A DNA stretch of 64,000 nt, taken from Paragonimus skrjabini miyazakii. Taxonomy: Eukaryota; Platyhelminthes; Trematoda; Plagiorchiida; Troglotrematidae. The stretch is from positions 67,851-131,850 of the forward strand of contig JTDE01000189.1 of the NCBI GenBank assembly GCA_014338405.1, in the 5' to 3' direction. The notes below the pieces were generated by a model that saw nothing but the letters and a program-made list of their open reading frames with translations, had not been told where the DNA came from and did not search any database. Shown here piece by piece: positions 28,201 to 40,200 of this stretch. The translations under genes were made by a program, and so were the position numbers. How positions within the stretch are numbered: the first letter of the stretch is position 1; every line of letters begins with the position of its first letter.

Positions 28201-31200
28201 GCGTTAGGAATGGGTTCGAGTGTCGCTCACATAATCGATATTAATAGAACAAGTAGTGTGTGTCTGTGACAAGAACATCAACCTACAAAGTACAGTCATC
28301 CAGCTAGCTCAAAACGCATCCGACTCTAGTCAATAAGTTAGTTTAAACGTAAGCGAAGTCGGTTATGCTGCAGTGTAACTATTCAAACGAGGCTATCATC
28401 AATCGTACTACATACCAATAAACCTAAACCAACGAGTCTACACATGATTTGGACACCTCATAGGATTTACAAGTGAATTTGTTTATAACCTTGGTCATTA
28501 GTGGGTTTGATACCAATTCAGATGTCCAAATCGATATCGGTCAAACAATTTACGGAACAGCACTTCTGAACTGTCTGCTCATGCCACTGAGTAAGTCACC
28601 CTGGAAAGAATTCTGTTGACACAGACTCAGTGTGACTGATTCAAGAAAGTTGATTAGTTCATTTGTCTTATGATCGAGATTGGGCTACATAGCTACCAGA
28701 TGACGCCTGTAAAACACTTAGTCTGACCAAACACCCATGTCGTGTTGGTTGATGCTACCACGCGCAAGCCAACCAATTATCAACGATACTAATTACCAAG
28801 TTCATGCTGATGGGTTAGTGAAAAACGACTTCAGCTGTCAAAAGAACAGTAGCAACTTGAAGACTCCGACCATAAGTTGTTCTACCTGAGAGATGCCGGC
28901 ATGACCCAAATCGACCTATACGTTTGCGGGTAAACACATGAATTAAAGTACTATTTGTACAAAGCAGTAAGAAGACGGACAGCGGTAAATGTTAGCATTT
29001 CGTACTGCCTCATCAGTACCAAATAACAATAACCAGGAACATATACATAACACCACTGGGGTGGAGGTGAAGAAAATGGAATAGCAAATTAGGTGGAGGA
29101 CAACAACGCAAAACTATCACGTCCATGGGAGTCGAAGGTTTACATATAGTTGTTTTTGTACACGCAATGCTGGCATGAGACAACTAATCGCGACCGCTTC
29201 AGCAAAACGCAGGAAACGTGGATTAGCGTGGCGCATTATAATCCTGAATGTTCTTTTGGGATTAATCCGGTGACCGGTGGCCAACATGTGTCTGGTGATA
29301 GACGAAGCCAGAAGTTTGCGTGATCCCGGAACGAAGGGAGTAGACTACGCAGTCACATCCTAAACCCATTTCGGCAGATGTTCCTTCATCCTAGAGTTCA
29401 AGCACCTATCGGTTCTGCCGATGTAACTTTCGCCGCAGTTACACACAAATTGATAAGTACAGTGTGAGTTGGCGCCAATAGGTTGCTCTCTCTTTACTGA
29501 AGGTAACGGTAGCTTACGAGTTCGTTCAATTACTACGGTTTCAGCCACATTGTATGCTCGCTTAATGGAGGTAACGAGGCGTTTTGTTGTTCGAAGTGAA
29601 GAAGTGTCACCTTTGAATGGTAGTTCAATGTAGACTTTCTTCTTTCCAACCATGGAAACCTCGTCTACTGCTACACGTTGCTGGTTGTGTCTGCTGATAA
29701 ATCGCAGTAGATAACCATTAACCTGTAACATCGTTGTAAACAGTCGGGGTTCATCAGTTAAACATTCTGATGAACAAATGCGTCTGGCACGCGTAAACAA
29801 TGTCCTGACCGATGCTCGCTTGTTCTTCATTGGTGTAAATCTTTTGAAGTGTGTATACTGACCAATCAAAGTGGGCTTTCGATACACATTTCTTTTCACT
29901 GTTCCATCATCCTTGCGACCGATGAGGATGTCTAAAAACGGTAGGCATCCGTTCTTGTCCACCTCACAGGTGACTGTCAGATTAGCATGACACGTTGAAC
30001 CAGTCTACTATCTCATCGAACCTTTGCGAAGAGTGCGCAAACATGAGAATGTCATTCACATAACGTTTGTACAACGGCAGCGACGAAATGTCTTGAGCCA
30101 TTCGCCTTTCTACGATCATCATGAAAAAATCCGCTAGCATCGGTCCTAATGGACTGTCCATGAAGACCTCGTCTATTGGTCGATAAGGCTAACTCTGAAA
30201 ACTGAAACTGATATTCTCCGTGTACGGTAGTAGAGACAGTTTAAGCATATCTATGGGAATTTTTATATCAAAACCTTCCGTTTCGATCAGATTGCATATA
30301 AATTCAATCACCTCGTGCAATGGAACATGCGTAAACAGTGATTGAACGTCTACTGTACACATGACTTTGTCTGCTAGATTGGCTTTGTTGAGATCTTCAA
30401 TTAAATCAAATGTCTTTAACGGTATATGTGTGAAATTTCCGTCTTACTGGCGTCAGAGCCTACACCAACCATCGAGCCAGTTTGTGTTGTGGGGCATTGC
30501 TCATAGATAGAATCAGTCTGAGTGGCACACCCGGTGGTTCATCAACACCTCAACTGTACGGCTTACCCAAAACGCACAAACCGAGTGTGCCACTCGAACT
30601 GATTCTATCTATGAGCAGTGCCCCACAACACAAACTGACTGGATGGTTGGGGCAGGCTCTGATGCTATTAAGACGTTAAAGACTCAGTTGATTTACTTAA
30701 AACACTGAGTTCCCTTGATCCAGTTCACCAGTAACGATAGAAGACATACGTCGCGAGCTGTTAACATTTCGTTTACTCTCTTCAGTCACGAACGTAAAAC
30801 ATTGGAATTTATAGGACATGTGGACAGCTACAACAATAGAAACAATCAACGATTAGGTTTACACAAAACAAGAACTGTTATCAGTTCCAGGGCAGACAAA
30901 TTGTGTGAGTCAACAATATATGCATATATATATATATATATATATACTGAAGAGGCAATACAAAATGCTAGTACCTACCACTGTCCGTCTTCTTACTGCT
31001 TTGTTAAAACTTATGAAGGGAACTAACTGCTTTAAAAGTACTATTGTCGTTCTTCTTCATAACTGATCGGATGTTCGAAAGTGTCAGATAACCATTTGGA
31101 CTGCGAACATGTAACTTGACAAGCATCGCATATAACGTATCTCGTACCTGTTGCACTCGTCCCTTTGACCGGTCCGGTTTGTGCTTTTTCCCAATCTCCG

Positions 31201-34200
31201 CCACTGGCTGGCTTCACCTCGACCACATAGCCACTAATGCGACTACCACCATCTCCGCGGGGCTTTGTCCATTCCAAGGTAACCGAATCACTATCCACGT
31301 CTGCCACTTCAGGCACCCCCGGAGCTTCTGGTGCAGCTGACACAAAGAACGATCGAAAATAGACAGACAGTTAAACAGTTGAACTTAACTGTGGTAGTTC
31401 CCTAATGGATGAGTAAAATCTGTAACAATTAGATACATTCTTCTTACGATTTAGTAATCAACATATAATTAAATAGAAGCCACTAAATCTGTCGATCTTT
31501 TTTTCATATGACGTTAACCAGTTAGGCCAATCATGTAGCACATAATCAGACACGAGCATCGATTAGTCAATATTCTCGGGCTGTATAAGCAATGCTGCGG
31601 CATACGTCTTTAACCTATTCTTGGTCTGACCGTCTGGTGAAATGCTTTGTACGACCTGTCAGCGACACAATGATCTACCGACATTAGTAAAAAAATTTAT
31701 ATACTGAGGTCACTCTAGAGCGCATTGATGTATGTTGTATCACAACACAATTGACGATCAAACCGCATTTGTTAAACAAGAATTCGATCGTATAAATCAC
31801 CAAGTGCATCAGTTGAAGAAGGATGACTTCAATAGTGTGATCCAATTAAGTGAAAAAACCACACAGAGAAACAGTAACAAAGGTATGTTCACAAGGAACT
31901 TAGACCTACAGTTGCTGTTTGTAAGAATGTTAGCAAGTTAGCTCACTTGAAGGATTCTCTGCTGTGAAAGGTCTTTCCAATTCCAGTGGTTCTCCGAGAC
32001 CGAACTCATTGGCGGCTCGCACCCGGAATTTATGCTTCTTGCCCTCTTCCAAACCAAGCACGTCATATTCGGGTGTGCGGACAAACTTGCTAACCGGCGT
32101 CCAATCTCCGGTGTTTAAATCCTGCTTCTCCACGACATAATGTGTGATTGGGCTACCTCCAGTATCCTGTGTTACGAAGGCAACAAAAGATGGGAAATCT
32201 TTTATTACTAGGTAACATTTAAGTAGTAAAACGTTAAACGCCGAAACTTTGTGCACGATGCCTAACCGTTGGGCAATAGCAAGTAGTGTTAAAAATATTC
32301 GTCTAATGTGGAACGTACCGTCGGTGGACGCCAACTGAGCGTGCAGGAATCAGCCTTGATGTTAGACACCTCCAGAGGCCCTTGTGGACTGGCTGGTGGT
32401 CCGAGTATCTTTATCTTCAATGGCAAAGTGTCTTCACCTTTCTCATTTTTCAGTTTGATCTTGTAATCACCTTCGTCTGTTTTCTCAGCCTTGGTGTCTG
32501 TGATAATCACTTCATCAGGAGTAATCGTCAGCTGGAAGCGTCCACTGTTCAAGTCAACGGGTATACCATCCTATAATACAGAAATTTACTGTTAATTCAA
32601 CCGTAAGAGATATAACTCATAGTTTGGAAGATTGTGATACATCCAATTATTCGTAAAATTACTTTGATTTTTAGATTATAATGCAGTTTCACAAGATTAG
32701 AACGATTATCGATCTCAATTGTTTGCTTAAATTTCTTGTGCCTTTGAACTGTAAGAAGGTACAGCTATAGTCATCATGGATGTGGTATATGTTTGGAGGG
32801 AACTGTCACAGAAAGTAATTTGATTAAAACAAAAAATAACATGAAAAACCAGTTAAAACAACAACTTCATTTTAGATTGTAGAGTCCCTGGCAGTGAATT
32901 CCGTTTTAGATAACTCAGAACGCTTACAAGTTCTATGTCTTTAAAGCGTTCATACAACAACTGAAATCTAATTACTGAGTAACCATACTCTTATCTGAAG
33001 GAATGGTTTTAGTCAGCAACATCGGTCTAAGCGACAAACCTTCTGTAAGACTTGAAAATGGCTACTGGCTGGCACATTCAATGCTGCTTGGTTCTATATC
33101 ACGTGACATCTGAAGGATACAAACCTAGGTATTCAGATGAGAATGCTTATTGTGCGCTATGTTGGTCAACCGATCAGTTAGAGTACTCAGGATTTTTCCA
33201 CACCAACTGAGCGTTAACGTCATAGACCTACTCCGGGTATACAAAACGCATGATAGTTAACTTCACACAACCGTGGTGTCATTTACTGGTGGCCGTACAT
33301 TTAGATTACTTCCCCAGATAATTCTTGTGGTTCCTGTTATTCCACTTTATCGATTTTCGTTTTCTCGGCATTGCATGCATCGTGGTGAAAACTTTTATTG
33401 AAGATCACTCTCCTCCACGATCTTCTGTTTTTGTTGTTACAAGATCGATTGTGTTTGTGACATTGATTCCCTATCTGACCCGTTTAAAATTTAAATGCTG
33501 GATCCTACGACGGTCATGTGGAGTAATATTTCTGTCTGCTATTGTAGAGGCTGACTTTCAACAGTAAATTTGTTTTACCACATCCATTATATGTGATTTT
33601 CTCTGATGCTGAATTTCTCCACTTATAAGTTCTGTGTGCCATTCGCCAGACACCTCTTGGCTGTACACAGTAGTTGGTTTCGTGTTGTTTGCTAACTGTT
33701 CTAGTATAACAATAGTCGAGACTGTATCAGTCACGGAACGATAGGTTGTAAGGGAGTATACACAAAATAATGCGTTCGGCTAAATAAACCTCACCCTAAT
33801 AGGCAAACGATTCGACCAACCAATTCAGTGGCAGCGCAGATTGACCTAACCACGACAAATCCCACGTGACCTCTGTTCCTTTGTTAGTGTGATTTCGATT
33901 ACAACACTCCTGAGGAAGGCCACCCGAGGTGGTTGAAACGTAGAGTATTACAACTTGCTCATAACGTTGTGTTATTCTCAATCCATTTATCAATAAACCT
34001 CGCTACAGTTTGGTTTAGCAGTACAACTAAGCAAACTCGAACATTTCTAACCTGCACACCGAATTTTATCCTTGTTTCGCTAGTTTGTTCTTGCTTGTAA
34101 ACTATCCATTCGTTTATTCCCAATGATCAGATTCATTAATATACTAAGTGTATGTCACGTTGTTTATTTTATATTGCTGTAGTTTTAAACAACCAATTAA

Positions 34201-37200
34201 CCTTCTACCATGTCTGTCCATGACGCTAAGCGCTAAGACCTTTTTGTCATAGGCGCGGTACCCTAAAAAGTCCCTTTGTTCCAGGAAGTCGGTTGTCCAT
34301 TTTGGCTCATTTATTTCTAGGTCGAGGTTCGCTACAATCAAATTTCATCTGACCAGACGAAATTCAACCAACTAGTATTCAGTCTTCTAAATATATCCGG
34401 ATGAAATTTCTAGATACTTTTGTCAATCAACCAACAAATGATTGATATGAAACCTTAGCGGAGACAGCATTTGAAGGGGTGACTCCGACTGAAAGGACTC
34501 GCCTGAACCAGTTGCTCAGCGAAGTAAAGAAGGATGACAAGCGCCCCTCGACTTGGTTGTGAAGAGTGCAGCAAATACCTGATGGCTTCCACATGGACGA
34601 GTCACTGTGGAAAATGTGAATGCAAGGGCTGATCGAGGCGGTACAGAACAAAGGAATTCGCAGAATTACTCCAACCGTTAGTTGAAGCTGACGAGATTGT
34701 CAACCAAGTGGTCGGGCGTCTTTCTGTCTTCCTACTTAATGATAGTGAATTACGAACAATAAGGTTAACCCGACAAACACTAGAAACGGGATAGTTTTTA
34801 AGTTTCTACTAAACCGACTCAGCTCAGATGAAGACCCCCATGAACAGAAGTAGATGTAGGCAACACGACAGTTGACCACATATGTAGGCTTTTCGAAGCC
34901 AATCCTCAAGGCACCATCGCCAACTAACACCATAGATGACATGGCGACACAGTCCAAAAATTCTCAATCCTGGTACCCGAGGCAATAGGACATCAAAATT
35001 GCAAGGTGCTTAACACCTTTTCTCCTTCCCTCGTCACGTCAAGAAACCGACGTGTTGACTGATAGTGGCAACTGCCGCTGCCGACTCACACACCTGTTGT
35101 AGCCTCAACTTAGTCAACGGTAGCTGCACATGGAATGCATTCTCACTGGGCACGGGAGCATACGTCAGTATTGTCCCACAGGCCTACGGTGAGGCGTTCT
35201 CACTCTTAGGTCATCAATGACATCATCATTCAAATTTTCAGACAACAGTGTTCGACACTAGATCTGGGCTTCCGGAGGAGCTTTAGGTGGATGTTTACAG
35301 TATCTACCTTCCCTTCTGCCACTGTCGTTGTCAGTTACTACCAATATATCGACCAGTCAGTCGATGCATGGCACCAAAAATCAATACATGGTGACAAACA
35401 ATCCGGTTTCGTTTTGCACAGCCTTGACTTCAATCTTTCTTACCCTTCATAAACTGTGTAACGTGACTGGCAAAATGGTGGTGACTTTCCCTCAGATGGC
35501 ATAACACTGAACCTAACCTACCTTTCACAAACCTCCGTTAGACGCAATTAACGCAAACCATTTTGTTCTCATTAAGCCCTAATGGGTCATCTGGTTTCCA
35601 ATACTCTGTCTTTCAGTTCGGATGATAATGAGATAAGATAATTTTGAAACCTTGGAAATTTCTGACAAAGCAGCACTCACTGGACCCAGCCAACTTCGTG
35701 CTTCAAAGTCAAAATAATGTTCAATGAACATTCAATAATGTTGTACAATACCAGCCAATATGAAAATACGCGGCCCCGTGAGTCGTTCAGGAATATGTAA
35801 GCCAACAAACGTAAAACCATTGGCAGGACTTTGTATATACAAAAGAGAACGTTATCGCTTACGTGTATATTGCGATTAATCTTTTGTAATCGCGGTGGAC
35901 TGTGTCAATGTACCTAGTGAGATTTTATCGAAAACATTGGCAACTTTATAATATCTATAAATCTGCCAATCAAAGTGAATTTGTTGATCTGTGTTCTCAT
36001 ATGTGTTTGGTAAGTTGTTAGGTTCAACATCTCTGTAAAACTGTAGTTTGAGGGTCAAACTCAAGTTATACATCTATAATAGTTCACTCACGACTCAGAT
36101 ACATTTTATGGACCAATAACAATTGAACCTTCTAGCAATGGAGCATAGCTTTGCTCACTTTTGTGACTTCAATATCATCTGGTGGACTGCCGCTGTACGG
36201 TATGCGAATTTTAAAGGGTTCACCGTTAGTCGCGTTGATTTCTCTGGGAGCATCACGACCAATTTTCGGAGCGGCTAAAAGGAATCCAAAAACACGTTTA
36301 AACAAGCTCATTTTTGAAGACTTTTGTGGTCGCGATCAAAAAAGCCAGCCCGTGGAATGCACTTAACTAGCAACGTCGTGACAAACTTACCTCTAGGTTT
36401 CTGAACCTTGGTCAGTGGAGTTGGCTCACTTGGCTCACCAGGTCCAGCGGCGTTTACTGGCACCACGCGGAATTCGAACTCCTTACCCTGTGGCAAGCCT
36501 TTGACCGTATACTCGTTTCCAGTAATTGGATGTACATTCGCTCTGTGATAGCAAGTAAACATACGGCTAGTCAAAGACACTGATGAACAACGAAACACAA
36601 CGCATCAAAAACAATCTTTTGGAGTGTCAGGCAGCTTGTCTGCCTTGGAACTGACAGCAGTCCTTCTTTTATTCAATGTCTAATGGCTAACCGTTTCTAA
36701 CGTTGCTGCTACCCGTATGTCCTACATATTCCAATGTTTTACGTTCGTGACTGAAGAGAGTAAATGAAGTGTTAACATCTCACGATCTATGCCCTCTTTC
36801 GTCATTAGCGAACTGGATCAAGGGAACTCTGTTTTCAAACTTTGTGCGTCTGTAGGAATTAGATGTGTGGATTACTGAGTGGTGCATAAGAATCGCTAGG
36901 TCACATGTTTTCGAGGTCTTCCGACTCTGTTCATTTCTTGCTGACTTCGAACTAATGACCACACTTCTATTTCAGTAATTGATAGGTGGGTGATTTGAAT
37001 TATCGTGGGTTTGAAGTCTCATCTGGAATTCAGAACAATTGAACTGGTTCATTTGACTTGATCTTGCTAGTGAGAAATAGCTTACACTTTCAACGTCTAT
37101 GTCAGACTGTATTAAATAGGTAGGTTTTATTTAAAAAAAAGTTGGTTTCAGATATAGTAAGGGGCACAGAAACAGAAAACATAACAAACCAAATCGAACT

Positions 37201-40200
37201 TAAAATATGAAAAGGGAATTATAACCCGAGTCTGTGCGCGCAAACACAAAACAGGCACTCTTCAATAGACGATCACTTGTTAACATTGGTATCACACGTT
37301 GCAGACCGCCTCTAATTGTCCCAGATGCTTATGCGGCCTACGGACTGAGGACAGTATCACGAATGTTTGTATGTGTCTTTATGATACACACCTTCTTGCG
37401 TGCGTTGCGTCTTTTTTCGTCCGAAGTTATATTTTCCAGAACAGTTCTAACTGGTTGGTTTCATTGGGCTTGCTTACTCAAAAACATAAGCTGAAATATC
37501 TCGACAACACCGCACCTTTCTTGTTGTTACTACAACCCAAGATTGCACTAACTGCTGTATCACTGAGAACATCGAACGTACTTGGTCCAATTGCGTTCTC
37601 CTTTTGCGCGTTTTTCCACTATATAACCAGTTATGGGGCCTTTTCGAGGTGGCTCCCAGGACAAGCTGACCGAATCGTCGGTAGTTGTGTCCACCTTTGG
37701 TGTAGACATTCCCGATGGGGGATCTATAAAAAAAGAAGAGGGTATACGCATTCAGTAGTATTGCGGTTGCGATCGAAACACCAACGGGATGATGTAATCA
37801 TTCGAAAATAGGTTCACAAACCGTACTAACCGAACGGATGTCGCGCCTTGATTGCGTGCTCAGTGACCAATGGCTGACTGACACCGTTTTCATTTTCGGC
37901 CATAACACGAAACTCGTACTCCTTGCCCTCTTCAAGATTGCGTACAGTGGCCGTCGGCGACTTCAAAAACGCGCTCACTTTTTGCCAGCTATGGAGGGAA
38001 AATAGCGATGAACATGTAGTCAAGCGTTATAAGCACCTACGCACTTGTAGGCTAGGTCAATTCAAATAGGCGTAGATCAGAGATGAATATTTCGAATCAT
38101 AAAATCATTGTGCCATATTTGGCTGATAAGCCTCATTGGTCTGCACTGGTCAGCATCAGCTCAATGTGGCTAAATCGTTTAAGTTTAAACAGGGACGTTC
38201 GATAATCGTGTCTAATGCTAATCTACGAAAGTGCACAGAAAAATACGGATCCCTAACGCTACTAAATACAAAACGTATGATGAAGTAAAATGGAATATTG
38301 ATGGCCTATACAAATAAATCTAAACAGAAGGTTTGTAACCATCACTGTTATATTCACAAGCTTTCATGCCTATAATGGGTTACTTTAATGGATGTCCTGA
38401 TTACATGCTTTTTTCGATGGTGGATTGAGTTATTGTCAAGTTGGTAATCGACGTTTAATTCCTTCCACAATAATAAACAGCTTAGTTCTCTTGTTAATTT
38501 GCTCCGCCATTTTTATTGCAGTTCACCGATCCGAAGAATACTGTAAGGTAGTTCAGTTTAGCTTCTCTCATCGAAGGTTACAAAAACAAGTCTAGTACCT
38601 TCATGTGACCACCTCAGAGTTGCGGGGACTCCTACCAGGTTCAAGACTACGAAACCGCAAATTTTATCTGACTGGCCTTGTGTTAGTTCTCATTCGCTCA
38701 AAATAAAACAATTCCACCTCTGGTTAACAGACCTAGCTAACGGTAACTCACGTCCTTTTTTGAAGGCCACACTCTCATTTGTTATGTGGTACGGTATAGT
38801 GTCCAAATGTCACGGTAGATTTTGTATTAGTAAGATTACCACACTAAGAATCGTGTTCGAATAGAAGACAAACGGTGACACAGAGCTAAAAGGTCTTTTC
38901 ATACACTTTATAACAAAGGAGAAGATTTTTATCTCACGAGATAAAAGTGGTATAGTCAGGTGACACAAAAGATCTCAAATGCGCTGGAAAAGTTAAATTT
39001 TGAAATAATTTGAATCCCCGAATCCTCACTACTGATTCAAGCCATGCTTAGTTGGTTCAATGAAGACAGTTACTTCAACCTAACTGAGAAGTCCTTATCA
39101 CGGGGGTTATCGATTGGATAGAACAGTGATTCTGTCTATTCGCCTTTCGAAATGATCGGGCAAGCTGAACACTGTTCATACAAGATTGTGGTTGAGCGTT
39201 TTGACTTGACTATTCGGCCATGCCTATTGTGAGGTTGATGGCGTTATGGTTAACACGCTAGTCTCGCAAGCACGAGGGTCAGAGTGCAAACTCTGATCCG
39301 GACAAGGATATGCACTACTGATGAGCTCTAATAAGAGCGAAACTCAAGTCTAGCGCTTCCTTTCGAAGTGGGCTAGCTGAAAGGCTTATCTGAATGCAAA
39401 GGCTGCGATCAAGTGTGGGTGGTGTTCAATTTTGAATTAAATTTATCTGACCACTTGTGTCTGCCCTCCCCCCGAACATACGGTACACAGTCGACAACGT
39501 TCTCACAGAACAATTTTGAGTAATGTTCGGATAATGCAGCATTGTTCAAACTGGTGGAGAGAAAATCACTCCTGAACGATAGTTACGACAGAAATACAAT
39601 CGCACCGCGTATCGAAAAATCTATCACGCCGAAGTTACTCATCACCAACCTGTCTGAGCCCTTTGGTCGCTTCTCCAATATGTAGTTAGTTACCGGTTGG
39701 CCACCGTCATCGGCTGGGGCTTTCCAACTAAGCGTAATCTCGTCAGCCTTCACGTCAGTTGGCTCCAATGGACCTCCAGGAGCACCAGGAGCATCTGTAA
39801 TTTTTAAAGAACGTCGCATTACCAGATGAACGTACATATCGAATTCATTGGGGGCCCTTCATAACGAGGCAAGTTGCGTTTAGATGCTTAAAGCCAGTAC
39901 AGTCTGGTACAGTTTGCTTAATACAAACATTATGTTTAGATAAGGTGCAATAAAAAATGTAAATGACATACCAAGCACTTCGACTTGACAAGATGTAGTG
40001 GTTTGCCCAAGGTCATTAATCACAGTCAACTGATATCGTCCCCGGTCAGCACGTGTGACCTTGCCCACTTGCAATACAGTGACTCCTCCAGCGGGCAGCT
40101 CTAACGAACCACCAGGTCCAGGATGAGCTGGTGGTGGAAGAGGACCGTTGGTAGTGGTTACTCGAGAACCATCTACCCTGACCGGTTTATCGTCCAAGGT

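Noticed and set aside
37299..37811. Plus-strand open frame of 170 codons
   Set aside because: It overlaps exon 17 on the opposite strand and has no recognisable domain; no splice or promoter support.
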